Source: Streptomyces coffeae (GTDB lineage Bacteria; Actinomycetota; Actinomycetes; Streptomycetales; Streptomycetaceae). From it: a stretch of DNA of 64,000 nt. Shown here piece after piece: positions 50,406-58,748 of the stretch. Each line of letters begins with the position of its first letter. Position 1 is the stretch's first letter. A model generated the notes under the pieces. That model worked only from the letters and a program-made list of their open reading frames with translations, was not told where the DNA came from and did not search any database. The DNA is taken from positions 123,418 through 187,417 of the forward strand of contig NZ_JAERRF010000017.1 in the NCBI RefSeq assembly GCF_016741875.1, written 5' to 3'. A program made the translations under genes and the position numbers.

Positions 50406-51458
50406 TCAGACGGCCCGGTAGGTCACCGGGTCGGTGCCGGGCACGGGTTCGGCCCGGCCCCGGGTGACCAGGTGCCGGAGGTGGGCCTCGGCCTCGGAGA
50501 CGGCGATGTTGCGGGAGGCGTAGGGGATCTCGGCCCAGGGGCGGTTCCACTCCATGGCCCGGGCGAGCTGCCAGGGGGTGAGCGGTGTGGTGAGCAGGGC
50601 GAGGAGGCCGGTGAGGCGCTGTTCGTGGTGGTGGAGCAGGGCGCGTACCCGGGCCGGGGCACCGGTGAAGGCGTACTGGTGGGCGGGGAGCACCTCGGCC
50701 GGGTCGAGGGCGGCGACGCGTTCGAGAGAGCTGAGGTAGTCGCCGAGGGGATCGGTGACGGTGCTGTCGTCGAGGTCCCCGTACAGGCCGATGTGCGGGC
50801 TGATCCCGGGCAGCAGATGGTCGCCGGAGAACAGCCGTCCGTGGCCGGTGGCGGCCGCGGGGTGCCGCTCCTCCAGGTGCAGACAGACATGGCCGGGGGT
50901 GTGGCCCGGGGTCCAGACGGCGCGCAGCCGGCGGCCGGACAGGTCCAGGAGGGCGCCGGGGGTGATCTCGCGGTCGGGGAGGGCGGCCCGCGCCCCGGGG
51001 AAGGTGCCGGTGTGGTCGCGGGCGGTGCGCAGCGGGGCGAGCTGCTCCTCGGGCGCTCCGGCCGCGGCCAGCCTCTCGGTGAGGTAGTCGAACCAGTGGG
51101 CGGGTTCGGCCTCACGGGTGCGGCGTACCACCGTGGCGTCGGCGGGGTGCATGGCGATCCAGGCGCCGGACGCCTCGCGCACCCGGGCGGAGAGCCCGTG
51201 GTGGTCGGGGTGGTGATGGGTGATGAGGACACCGTGGAGCTCGGTGACGGAGGTGCCGCACGCGGTCAGCCCGGCGGTGAGGGTGTCCCAGGAGGCCGGG
51301 TCGTCCCAGCCGGTGTCGATGAGGACCGGGCCGCGGTCGGTGTCCAGGAGATGGACCAGGGTGTGGCCGAGGGGGTTGTCGGGGATGGGCACCGGGATGC
51401 TCCAGACCCCACCGCCGTGGTCGGCCACGTGCACCGCTCCGGTCGTCCGCGCCGTCAT
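50406..51458 (-). CDS. MBL-fold metallohydrolase
   Basis: About 350 residues from ATG 51458 (MTARTTGAVHVADHGGG); an ATG at 51482 would add eight residues and run into the divergent promoter. The metallo-beta-lactamase motif is VLITHHHPDHHGL (HxHxDH), with further metal ligands in WTPGHTPGHVCLH and FSGDHLLPG. The C-terminus has a helical appendix (LTPWQLARAMEWNRPW). It is divergent from the KstR-type aldehyde dehydrogenase, so a thioesterase- or lactonase-like function in the same catabolism is possible but not shown. Confidence 0.85.
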   Translation of the reverse strand: MTARTTGAVHVADHGGGVWSIPVPIPDNPLGHTLVHLLDTDRGPVLIDTGWDDPASWDTLTAGLTACGTSVTELHGVLITHHHPDHHGLSARVREASGAWIAMHPADATVVRRTREAEPAHWFDYLTERLAAAGAPEEQLAPLRTARDHTGTFPGARAALPDREITPGALLDLSGRRLRAVWTPGHTPGHVCLHLEERHPAAATGHGRLFSGDHLLPGISPHIGLYGDLDDSTVTDPLGDYLSSLERVAALDPAEVLPAHQYAFTGAPARVRALLHHHEQRLTGLLALLTTPLTPWQLARAMEWNRPWAEIPYASRNIAVSEAEAHLRHLVTRGRAEPVPGTDPVTYRAV

Positions 51459-51496
51459 CCGCGTCCCCCTGTCATCGGCCATTGCCCACTATAACG

Positions 51497-51530
51497 AGAA
51501 CTGGTATCAGTTCTGATGCATCGTCAGATC
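51497..51530. promoter_or_regulatory. Palindromes in the MBL/ALDH divergent promoter
   Basis: AGAACTG-N4-CAGTTCT (51497-51514) is an 18-bp palindrome sharing the GAAC half-site of KstR-like boxes. It abuts CTGATGCATCGTCAG (51513-51527), which with its flanks is identical over 20 bp to the element in front of the P450 gene. The latter ends 33 nt before the ALDH ATG. Confidence 0.55.
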
Positions 51531-51563
51531 TGGTTCGGATCCGTCCCGCGGGAGGCATCAGCG

Positions 51564-53030
51564 ATGGGCGATCTCATCGAGCACGGACAGCTCTTCATCG
51601 GCGGGGCGCCGGTCGATCCGGCGGGCACCGAGACCATCGAGGTCGTCTCGCCGCACACCGAGCGGGTCATCGGACGGGTGCCGCACGCCGCGCGGGCGGA
51701 TGTGGACCGGGCGGTGGCGGCGGCGCGTACGGCGTTCGACGAGGGGTCGTGGCCCCGGATGAGCCTGGACGAGCGGATCGCCGTGGTCACCCGGATCAAG
51801 GACGCCATCGCGGTGCGCCATGAGGAACTGGCGCGCATCATCAGCGCCCAGAACGGCTCCCCGTACTCCTGGAGCGTGCTGGCCCAGGCGCTCGGCGCGA
51901 TGATGGTGTGGGACTCCGCGATCACCGTGGCGCGCGGCGCCGTCCAGGAGGAGCGGCGGGACGGCTGTCTCGGGCCGCTGCTGGTGCGCCGTGAGCCGGT
52001 CGGGGTGGTGGCGGCCGTGGTGCCGTGGAACGTCCCGCAGTTCGTGGCGGCGGCCAAACTGGGCCCGGCGCTGCTCGCGGGGTGCACGGTGATCCTCAAA
52101 CCCTCGCCGGAAACCCCGCTGGACTCCTATCTCCTGGCGGAGATCATGACCGAGGCGGGGGTGCCCGAGGGGGTGGTCTCCATCCTCCCGGCGGACCGCG
52201 AGGTCAGTGAGTACCTGGTCGGGCATCCGGGTGTGGACAAGGTGTCGTTCACCGGATCGGTGGCGGCGGGCAAGCGGGTGATGGAGGTCGCCTCGCGTCA
52301 TCTGACCCGGGTGACACTGGAGTTGGGCGGCAAGTCGGCGGCGGTGATCCTGCCGGACGCCGATCTGGACGCGGCGGTCGCCGGAATCGTCCCCAACGCC
52401 TGGATGAACAACGGTCAGGCGTGTGTGGCCCAGACCCGGATCCTCGCCCCGCGCAGCCACTACGACGAGATCGCCGAACGCCTCACCGCCGCCGCCTCCG
52501 CCCTGGTCGTCGGCGACCCCCTGGACCCCGCCACCCAGGTCGGCCCGCTGGTCACCCGGCGGCAGCGGCAGCGGTCGCTGGACTACATCGCGCTCGGACA
52601 GCGCGAGGGCGCCAAGGTGCTGACCGGCGGCGGGCGTCCGGAGGACCGGGACACCGGCTGGTACGTGGAACCGACGCTCTTCGGCGACGTCGCCAACACC
52701 ATGCGGATCGCCCGCGAGGAGATCTTCGGCCCGGTGATCTGTCTGCTGCCGTATCGGGACGAGGAGGAGGCGGCCCGGATCGCCGACGACTCCGACTACG
52801 GCCTGTCGGGCAGTGTGTGGACGGCGGACACCGCCCACGGTGTTGCCTTCGCGCGGCGGATCCGCACCGGCACCTACTCCGTCAACACCTTCAGCCTTGA
52901 CATGCTGGGCCCCTTCGGCGGCTACAAGAACTCCGGTCTGGGACGGGAGTTCGGGCCCGAGGGGTACGCCGCCTACCTGGAGCACAAGATGATCCACCTG
53001 CCGCAGGGGTGGGACGGGGAGACGGTCTGA
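51564..53030 (+). CDS. Aldehyde dehydrogenase, Rv0223c-like
   Basis: 488 residues from ATG 51564, with GGGAGG 9 nt upstream. The ALDH elements are VVPWNVPQFVAAAKLGPALLAGCTVILKPSPETP, the catalytic glutamate in TLELGGKSAAV, the nucleophilic cysteine in NNGQACVAQTR and the EEIFGPVI motif. The run CVAQTRILAPRSHYDEIAERLT is near-identical, from memory, to Mycobacterium Rv0223c, a KstR-regulon gene. It would oxidise a sterol side-chain or similar aldehyde with NAD(P)+. The ferredoxin gene starts within its stop codon (TGATG). Confidence 0.93.
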   Translation: MGDLIEHGQLFIGGAPVDPAGTETIEVVSPHTERVIGRVPHAARADVDRAVAAARTAFDEGSWPRMSLDERIAVVTRIKDAIAVRHEELARIISAQNGSPYSWSVLAQALGAMMVWDSAITVARGAVQEERRDGCLGPLLVRREPVGVVAAVVPWNVPQFVAAAKLGPALLAGCTVILKPSPETPLDSYLLAEIMTEAGVPEGVVSILPADREVSEYLVGHPGVDKVSFTGSVAAGKRVMEVASRHLTRVTLELGGKSAAVILPDADLDAAVAGIVPNAWMNNGQACVAQTRILAPRSHYDEIAERLTAAASALVVGDPLDPATQVGPLVTRRQRQRSLDYIALGQREGAKVLTGGGRPEDRDTGWYVEPTLFGDVANTMRIAREEIFGPVICLLPYRDEEEAARIADDSDYGLSGSVWTADTAHGVAFARRIRTGTYSVNTFSLDMLGPFGGYKNSGLGREFGPEGYAAYLEHKMIHLPQGWDGETV

Positions 53031-53263
53031 TGGGTGACCGCTGGCAGATCGAGGTGGACCGCGGTGTCTGCATCGGCTCCGGGCTGTGCGCGAGCACCGC
53101 GCCCGACGGCTTCCGGCTGGACACGGCGCGGCAGTCGCATCCGGTGGCGGAGGAGGCCGACGCGTCCGAGGCGGTGCTCGCGGCGGCCGAGGGCTGCCCG
53201 GTCGAGGCGATCGCCATCCGGCTGCGCGACGGCGGTGAACCGGTCTTTCCCCCCGAGGAGTAG
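53030..53263 (+). CDS. 3Fe-4S ferredoxin
   Basis: A 77-residue ferredoxin with CIGSGLC, a third cysteine in AAEGCPVEAI and the expected loss of one cluster ligand: CxxSGxC-type spacing, as in P450-partner [3Fe-4S] ferredoxins. ATG 53030 overlaps the ALDH stop as TGATG, so the two are co-translated. Its likely partner is the CYP125-like P450 at 40483-41715, encoded 11 kb away, though another P450 in the genome cannot be excluded. Confidence 0.92.
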   Translation: MGDRWQIEVDRGVCIGSGLCASTAPDGFRLDTARQSHPVAEEADASEAVLAAAEGCPVEAIAIRLRDGGEPVFPPEE

Positions 53264-53322
53264 GGCACCAGGGGCCCTCGGGCCGGATCCGGCGGGGATC
53301 CGGCCCGGTGGTGCGGCCGGAG

Positions 53323-53943
53323 TCAGACCCAGCCCTCGGCGTGCGAGATGCGGATGGCATCCACGCGGTTGCGTGCCCCGGTCTTCCGGGTGATCGCGGC
53401 CAGGTAGTTGCGGATCGTCCCGTTGGACAGATGGAGGGTCCGGGCGATCTCGGCGATCGAGGCGCCGTCGGCGGCGAGCGAGAGCACCCCCAGTTCGCGC
53501 TGGGTCAGCGGGATCTCGGCCGCCTGGAGAAAGCCGTAGCCGAGCGAGTCGTCGACGAACCGCTCCTTCCTGGCGACATGCCGGATGCCGTCCAGCAGCC
53601 GCTGCGGCGGGGCGTTCATGTCGATGTAGCCGAGCGCCTGCGCCTCATGGGCGCGCCGCAGCGGTCCCGGGCGCCCCGCGCTGGCCAGGACCAGCAGCCC
53701 GCAGTCACCGTGCTCGCCGGAGGCGGCGCTCACGATTTTCTTCAACTCCCCTTTGCGGCAAGGCCCGTCGGAACCGGCGAAGTCGGTGTCCACCACACAG
53801 ACGTGGGGCTGTAACGAGCGCGCTCTGCTACGCGCGTCACGCCAGGAGGACGCGGTCACGTCGATGTCCGGTTCGGCCCGTATCAGGGCCGCCAGCGCGG
53901 ATCGAAGCAGGCAGGACTCATGCACCAGAAGTACCTGGATCAC
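53323..53943 (-). CDS. LuxR-type regulator with atypical receiver
   Basis: About 206 residues from GTG 53943, with GGAGAAG upstream; GTG 53955 would add four. The C-terminal LuxR helix-turn-helix is clear (LTQRELGVLSLAADGASIAEIARTLHLSNGTIRNYLAAITRKTGARNR). The receiver keeps a possible phospho-Asp in VCVVDTDFAG but lacks the acidic pair (strand one reads VLLVHESC), and the usual lysine before the last helix is replaced (LGYIDMNAPP). It may therefore work without phosphorylation. No kinase is adjacent. It lies between the ferredoxin and KstR genes. Confidence 0.85.
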   Translation of the reverse strand: MIQVLLVHESCLLRSALAALIRAEPDIDVTASSWRDARSRARSLQPHVCVVDTDFAGSDGPCRKGELKKIVSAASGEHGDCGLLVLASAGRPGPLRRAHEAQALGYIDMNAPPQRLLDGIRHVARKERFVDDSLGYGFLQAAEIPLTQRELGVLSLAADGASIAEIARTLHLSNGTIRNYLAAITRKTGARNRVDAIRISHAEGWV

Positions 53944-54006
53944 GGACTTCTCCACCCCCAGTGAAGTTTGCCTTTGATTGCACGCCGTTGTCGCTCTGTC
54001 GCGCGC

Positions 54007-54042
54007 CGTTCATGAATACCGGGATTGCCTGGGTCATGAACG
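54007..54042. promoter_or_regulatory. 9-bp inverted repeat
   Basis: CGTTCATGA (54007-54015) and its perfect complement (54034-54042), centres 27 bp apart. It lies in the 260-bp gap downstream of kstR and upstream of the LuxR-type gene. It could be an operator for that gene or a weak terminator for kstR. Confidence 0.4.
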
Positions 54043-54203
54043 CAGGTTTTGCGCCAACGGGGGGCGCGCGGGCGCATAAACGACCGCCCCGTTGCTTGCG
54101 AGGGGCGTGAGGGGAGCATCGTGCGCCCCTGGCGCGCGGTGGCGAATGCCGCACGAGGGTGTGCGGAGGCGCCCGGGGGGCACACTGCGGAGCCGCGCGA
54201 GGG

Positions 54204-54818
54204 TCAGTGCGAGGGGGTGGGTGCCGTGAGGTCGATCAGACGGCACACCGTCTCGATATCGATCTTCACCTGGGCGATCGAGGCACGCCCCGAGAGCCAG
54301 GTGATCAGCGCCGAGTGCCAGGTGTGCTCGATGACGCGGACGGCCGAGAGCTGCTCGGGCGTCGGCGGTCCCTCCAGGCCCATCGCATCGAGGATGATCG
54401 CGGTGGTGAGCCGGGAGACCGTGTCCACCTCCGGGCTCACCGACCGGTCGGCGAAGGTGAGCGCCCGGACCATGGCGTCCGCCAGGTGGGGTTCGCGCTG
54501 AAGCGCCCGGAAGGCGCGCATCAGGGTCTGGGCCACCCGGGCGGCCGGGTCCTCGTCCGTCGGCGGACGCTTGCGGAGCGCCTCGTGCATGTGCTGGAGC
54601 TGGTCCTGCATGGTCGCGACCAGCAGATGGACCTTGGAGGGGAAGTAGCGGTAGAGGGTGCCGAGCGCGACGCTGGAGTTCTCGGCCACCTCGCGCATCT
54701 GGACCGCGTCGAAGCCGCCGCGGCTGGCCAACCGGGCGCTGGCGTGCAGGATGCGGCGACGGCGCGCCTCCTGCCGCTCGGTCAGCTGCAAGGGGGCCGG
54801 CTTGACTTCTGCGGTCAT
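54204..54818 (-). CDS. kstR: KstR-like TetR-family repressor
   Basis: About 204 residues from ATG 54818 (MTAEVKPAPLQLTERQEARRRRILHASARLASRGG); GTG 54827 adds three. The DNA-binding domain is GFDAVQMREVAENSSVALGTLYRYFPSKVHLLVATM, which is nearly that of mycobacterial KstR (YEAVQMRAVADRADVAVGTLYRYFPSKVHLL). The ligand domain also fits (HLADAMVRALTFAD, RVIEHTWHSALITWLSGRAS). KstR represses cholesterol catabolism genes and is released by sterol CoA thioesters. An exact KstR box lies 101-114 nt upstream, indicating autoregulation, and neighbours are KstR-regulon homologues. Confidence 0.9.
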   Translation of the reverse strand: MTAEVKPAPLQLTERQEARRRRILHASARLASRGGFDAVQMREVAENSSVALGTLYRYFPSKVHLLVATMQDQLQHMHEALRKRPPTDEDPAARVAQTLMRAFRALQREPHLADAMVRALTFADRSVSPEVDTVSRLTTAIILDAMGLEGPPTPEQLSAVRVIEHTWHSALITWLSGRASIAQVKIDIETVCRLIDLTAPTPSH

Positions 54819-54918
54819 AAGTCCCACTTCGGGTGTGTTGCGTCTGCGGGTCGTGGCCAGGTGGACGTGTGCATGATGGCAGGCTCGACCCGGGGGTGCG
54901 AGCCACCGGAACCATCAG

Positions 54919-54932
54919 TGAAACTCGTTCTA
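54919..54932. promoter_or_regulatory. KstR box upstream of kstR
   Basis: TGAAACTCGTTCTA matches TNNAACNNGTTNNA at all eight fixed positions. It lies in the 494-bp gap between kstR and the glycosyltransferase operon, on the kstR side. Confidence 0.75.
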
Positions 54933-55245
54933 GGCTAGCGCGGTAAGCGCCCACCGTACCGGCGTCTGCGCAGTTGAGGCAGGTTGCTGCCGCCGGGCGG
55001 CGCTCGGTGTCGGCCGCCCGGCGCGCAGATCGCGTCCTGCGCCTGCGGGTTGGTCCATAGGTCCGGTCGCCACGCGCGGACCGCTCCCAGGAGAAGGAGA
55101 GTTTGTCCTGCTCGCGCCGATATCGCCCGGCGCGCCGCGCGGGTGGCTCGTACCCTCGGTTACCGAGTGGTAGGAATCACCTGTTCCGGCTCTGGCGGAG
55201 CCGTCGGAGCCAGGTATCTTCGAGACTTCTGGGGCTATCCGATAG

Positions 55246-55259
55246 TGAAACTTGTTCTA
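55246..55259. promoter_or_regulatory. KstR box upstream of the glycosyltransferase operon
   Basis: TGAAACTTGTTCTA matches TNNAACNNGTTNNA exactly and differs from the kstR box by one base, with the flanks AGTGAAACTYGTTCTAG also shared. It overlaps a TAGATAAT -10-like sequence and ends 53 nt before the GTG of the first gene. The rest of the 54819-55312 gap shows no coding frame. Confidence 0.75.
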
Positions 55260-55312
55260 GATAATCGGAAGCGGTTACGCTCCCGCTGAACTGCACCGAG
55301 GAGGGGGCGCGA

Positions 55313-56653
55313 GTGACCGCAGAGGCCGCGCAGGAGATCGGGCCCGACCCGCTTCGAGTGGATCCCCCCGCCGCCACCGACCGGCCGCTGCGCATCGCGC
55401 TGCTCAGCTACAAGGGGAACCCCTTCTGTGGTGGCCAGGGCGTCTATGTCCGCCATCTCTCGCGGGAGTTGGCCCGGCTCGGCCACACCGTCGAGGTCAT
55501 CGGCGCCCAGCCGTACCCGGTGGTGGACACCCACGAAGGCGTGACCCTCACCGAGCTGCCGAGCCTGGACCTCTACCGCCAGCCCGATCCGTTCCGCACC
55601 CCACGGCTCGCCGAGTACCGGGACTGGATCGACGCCCTGGAGGTCTCCACCATGTGGACCGGCGGCTTCCCCGAGCCGCTCACCTTCAGCCTGCGCGCCC
55701 GCCGCCATCTGGCCGCCCGGCGCGGCCACTTCGACGTCGTCCACGACAACCAGACCCTCGGCTACGGGCTGCTGGGGCTGGAGCGGATCGGCTTCCCCCT
55801 GGTGACCACCATCCACCACCCCATCACCGTGGACCGTCGGCTCGAACTGGACGCCGCCGAGGACTGGAAGCGCCGTGTCTCGGTGCACCGCTGGTACGGC
55901 TTCACCCGGATGCAGAAGCGGGTGGCCCGGCGGCTGCCCTCGGTGCTCACCGTCTCCGGCTCCTCCCGCCGCGAGATCGTCGACGACCTCGGGGTGAATC
56001 CGCGGCGGGTCCATGTGGTGCACATCGGCGCGGACACCGAGCTGTTCGCGCCCGACCCGTCCGTCCCGGAGATCCCCGGGCGCATCGTCACCACCTCCAG
56101 CGCGGACGTCCCGCTCAAGGGGCTGGTGTATCTCGTCGAGGCCCTCGCCAAGGCCCGCACCGAGCACCCCGAAGCCCATCTGGTCGTCGTCGGCAAACGC
56201 CCCGAGCAGGGCCCGGTGGCCACCGCCATCGCCCGCTACGGGCTCGAGGGCGCCGTCGAGTTCGTCAAGGGCATCAGCGACGCCGAGCTGGTGGACCTGG
56301 TGCGCGGCGCCCAGATCGCCTGTGTGCCCTCGCTCTACGAGGGGTTCTCCCTGCCCGCCGCCGAGGCCATGGCCACCGGCACCCCGCTGGTGGCCACCAC
56401 CGGCGGTGCGATACCCGAGGTCGCGGGCCCCGACGGGGAGACCTGCCTCGCGGTACCGCCCGGTGACGCGGGGGCGCTCGCCGCCTCCCTGGTCCGGCTG
56501 CTGGGCGACGCCGACCTCAGACGCCGTCTCGGCGCGGCCGGACGTGAGCGGGTGCTGCGGCGGTTCACCTGGGAACAGGCCGCCCGTGGCACCGCCGAGC
56601 ACTACCGCGCGGCCATCGGCGCGCGCGTCCCCGCCGCGCGCGCCCGGCGCTGA
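55313..56653 (+). CDS. Glycosyltransferase family 4, first gene of KstR-box operon
   Basis: A 446-residue GT-B enzyme. The N-terminal domain has ALLSYKGNPFCGGQGVYVRHLSRELARLGHTVEVI. The C-terminal donor-binding domain has TVSGSSRREIVDDLG, GRIVTTSSADVPLKGLVYLVEALA and the EX7E motif in YEGFSLPAAEAMATG. GT4 enzymes transfer sugars from NDP-donors with retention. GTG 55313 is preceded by GAGGAGG. It is followed 112 nt later by the methyltransferase and then the barrel protein, all plus strand. Acceptor and donor are unknown. Confidence 0.9.
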   Translation: MTAEAAQEIGPDPLRVDPPAATDRPLRIALLSYKGNPFCGGQGVYVRHLSRELARLGHTVEVIGAQPYPVVDTHEGVTLTELPSLDLYRQPDPFRTPRLAEYRDWIDALEVSTMWTGGFPEPLTFSLRARRHLAARRGHFDVVHDNQTLGYGLLGLERIGFPLVTTIHHPITVDRRLELDAAEDWKRRVSVHRWYGFTRMQKRVARRLPSVLTVSGSSRREIVDDLGVNPRRVHVVHIGADTELFAPDPSVPEIPGRIVTTSSADVPLKGLVYLVEALAKARTEHPEAHLVVVGKRPEQGPVATAIARYGLEGAVEFVKGISDAELVDLVRGAQIACVPSLYEGFSLPAAEAMATGTPLVATTGGAIPEVAGPDGETCLAVPPGDAGALAASLVRLLGDADLRRRLGAAGRERVLRRFTWEQAARGTAEHYRAAIGARVPAARARR

Positions 56654-56765
56654 CCGCCTGAAGCCCGCCCCAGCCCGCCTCCGCCCGCCGAGCGACTCAC
56701 CCGCCGACTCCTCAAGCCGTGAAACCGTCAAGCCCGTTGAACCCGCCGGACGAAAGCAGACCCCC

Positions 56766-57515
56766 GTGCTGACCGTCGATTTCTCCCGCTTCCCGCTCGC
56801 CCCCGGCGATCGTGTCCTCGACCTGGGCTGTGGCGCAGGACGGCATGCCTTCGAGTGCTACCGGCGCGGTGCGCGGGTTGTCGCACTGGACCGCAACGGC
56901 GACGAGATACGCGAGGTCGCCAAGTGGTTCGCCGCCATGAAGGAGGCCGGAGAGGCCCCGGCCGGCGCCACCGCGACCGCCATGGAGGGCGACGCGCTCG
57001 CCCTGCCCTTCCCCGACGACAGCTTCGACGTGGTCATCATCTCCGAGGTGATGGAGCACATCCCGGACGACAAGGGTGTGCTCGCCGAGATGGTGCGGGT
57101 GCTGCGGCCCGGCGGCCGGATCGCCGTCACCGTCCCGCGCTACGGCCCGGAGAAGGTGTGCTGGGCACTGTCGGACGCGTACCACGAGGTCGAGGGCGGC
57201 CATATCCGCATCTACCGCGCCGACGAACTCCTGGAGCGGATGCGCGAGGCCGGGCTGCGGCCGTACGGCACCCACCACGCCCACGGCCTGCACAGCCCCT
57301 ACTGGTGGCTCAAGTGCGCCTTCGGCGTGGACAACGACAAGGCGCTGCCGGTACGGGCGTACCACAAGCTGCTGGTCTGGGACATCATGAAGAAGCCGCT
57401 GGCCACCCGGGCCGCCGAGCGCGCGCTGAACCCGCTGATCGGCAAGAGCTTCGTGGCCTACGCGACCAAGCCGCACACCCCGGGCGACACCGGCGCCCCG
57501 CTCGAGGGGGCGTGA
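56766..57515 (+). CDS. Class I SAM-dependent methyltransferase
   Basis: 249 residues from GTG 56766 (VLTVDFSRFPLAPG). Motif I is VLDLGCGAGRHAFECYRRGARVVALDRN, followed by EGDALALPFPDDSFDVVIISEVMEHIPDD and LRPGGRIAVTVPRYGPEKVCWALSDAYHEVEGGHIRIY. This is a UbiE/Methyltransf_11-type fold. The C-terminal part (LHSPYWWLKCAFGVDNDKALPVRAYHKLLVWDIMKKP) is distinctive and shared, to my recollection, by homologues in the same three-gene set. The next gene overlaps as TGATG. The substrate is unknown. Confidence 0.9.
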   Translation: MLTVDFSRFPLAPGDRVLDLGCGAGRHAFECYRRGARVVALDRNGDEIREVAKWFAAMKEAGEAPAGATATAMEGDALALPFPDDSFDVVIISEVMEHIPDDKGVLAEMVRVLRPGGRIAVTVPRYGPEKVCWALSDAYHEVEGGHIRIYRADELLERMREAGLRPYGTHHAHGLHSPYWWLKCAFGVDNDKALPVRAYHKLLVWDIMKKPLATRAAERALNPLIGKSFVAYATKPHTPGDTGAPLEGA

Positions 57516-58627
57516 TGGCATACGGCCCCCGTCCCGGCGGCCCGCGCCCCGGCCCCCGGACCGAACGGCTCGCGCTGCCCGGGGTCCTGACCGCCGAGGA
57601 GACCCTGCGCACGGTCCGCGCCATCGCCGACGTACAGCGCGCCGACGGCGCCATACCGTGGTTCCGCGGCCACCACCTCGACCCGTGGGACCACGTCGAG
57701 GCCGCGATGGCGCTGGACGTGGCGGGCGAGCACGAACGCGCCGAGGCCGCCTACCGCTGGCTCGCCGACCACCAGAACACCGACGGCTCCTGGTACGCGG
57801 CCTACCCCGACACCCCCGACGGCGTGGCCGCCACCGCGCCCACCGACCGCGGCCGGGAGACCAACTTCTGCGCCTATGTGGCCGTCGGCGTCTGGCACCA
57901 CTACCTGGCCACCGGCGACGATGTGTTCCTGGAGCGGATGTGGCCCACGGTCGTGGCCGCCGTCGAGTTCGTCCTCGGCCTCCAGCAGAGCGGCGGCCAG
58001 ATCGGCTGGCGCCGGAACGAGGACGGCAGCGCGGACACCGACGCCCTGCTGACCGGCTCCTCCTCCGTCTACCAGGCCCTGCGCTGCGCCCTGGCCATCG
58101 CCGAGCACCGTGAGGAGCCCCAGCCCGACTGGGAGCTGTCGGCCGGAATGCTGGGCCACGCGATACGCCACCACCCCGAACGGTTCCTGGACAAGAACCG
58201 CTATTCGATGGACTGGTACTACCCCGTCCTCGGCGGCGCCCTCACCGGCACCGCCGCCAAGGAGCGCATCGAGGCGGACTGGGACCGCTTCGTGGTGCCG
58301 GGCCTGGGGGTGCGCTGTGTGCACCCCAACCCGTGGATCACCGGCGGCGAGAGCTGTGAACTCGCGCTCGCGCTCTGGGTGATGGGCGAGTCCGACCGCG
58401 CGGTGGACATCCTCCGGTGGATCCAGCCCCGGCTGCGCGCCGAGGACGGGATGTACTGGACCGGCTATGTCTTCGAGGACGACGCCATCTGGCCGGAGGA
58501 GCGCACCACCTGGACCGCCGGGTCACTGGTGCTGGCCGTGGCGGCGCTGGGCGGAGACGAGGCGACCACGGCCGTGTTCGACGGATCGTCCCTGCCCAGG
58601 GGGCTGGACTCGGACTGCTGCCGCTGA
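57515..58627 (+). CDS. Alpha/alpha-barrel (prenyltransferase/glycosidase-like) protein
   Basis: 370 residues from ATG 57515, overlapping the methyltransferase stop. Repeated helical hairpins with QRADGAIPWF, HQNTDGSWYAAYP, QQSGGQIGWRR and LRAEDGMYWTGYVF, plus HLDPWDHVEAAMAL and NPWITGGESCELALAL, indicate an (alpha/alpha)6 barrel. Databases tend to call such proteins prenyltransferase, but the CAAX-prenyltransferase zinc ligands are not evident and a carbohydrate-acting barrel fits the GT neighbour equally well. It has no signal peptide. Co-transcribed with the GT4 and methyltransferase genes. Confidence 0.8.
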   Translation: MAYGPRPGGPRPGPRTERLALPGVLTAEETLRTVRAIADVQRADGAIPWFRGHHLDPWDHVEAAMALDVAGEHERAEAAYRWLADHQNTDGSWYAAYPDTPDGVAATAPTDRGRETNFCAYVAVGVWHHYLATGDDVFLERMWPTVVAAVEFVLGLQQSGGQIGWRRNEDGSADTDALLTGSSSVYQALRCALAIAEHREEPQPDWELSAGMLGHAIRHHPERFLDKNRYSMDWYYPVLGGALTGTAAKERIEADWDRFVVPGLGVRCVHPNPWITGGESCELALALWVMGESDRAVDILRWIQPRLRAEDGMYWTGYVFEDDAIWPEERTTWTAGSLVLAVAALGGDEATTAVFDGSSLPRGLDSDCCR

Positions 58628-58748
58628 GGGCCGCTGCCGCTGAGGCGGGGACCGCTTCGGCGGCGGGGCGGCGTGGCGCGGGCGCCGGGGTTCGTCAGGG
58701 GAGCCCCGGCCGCGTCGCGTCGGTCGCCCGCCCGATGGGTCGCGGCTG

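Noticed and set aside
54007..54042. Rho-independent terminator
   Set aside because: The arms are only 9 bp with an 18-nt loop and low GC, weak for this genome; recorded as an inverted repeat of unknown role instead.
57515..58627. True prenyltransferase
   Set aside because: The barrel repeats are present, but the zinc ligands of CAAX prenyltransferases and the catalytic DxDD-type motif of terpene cyclases are not seen, so the specific name is not supported.
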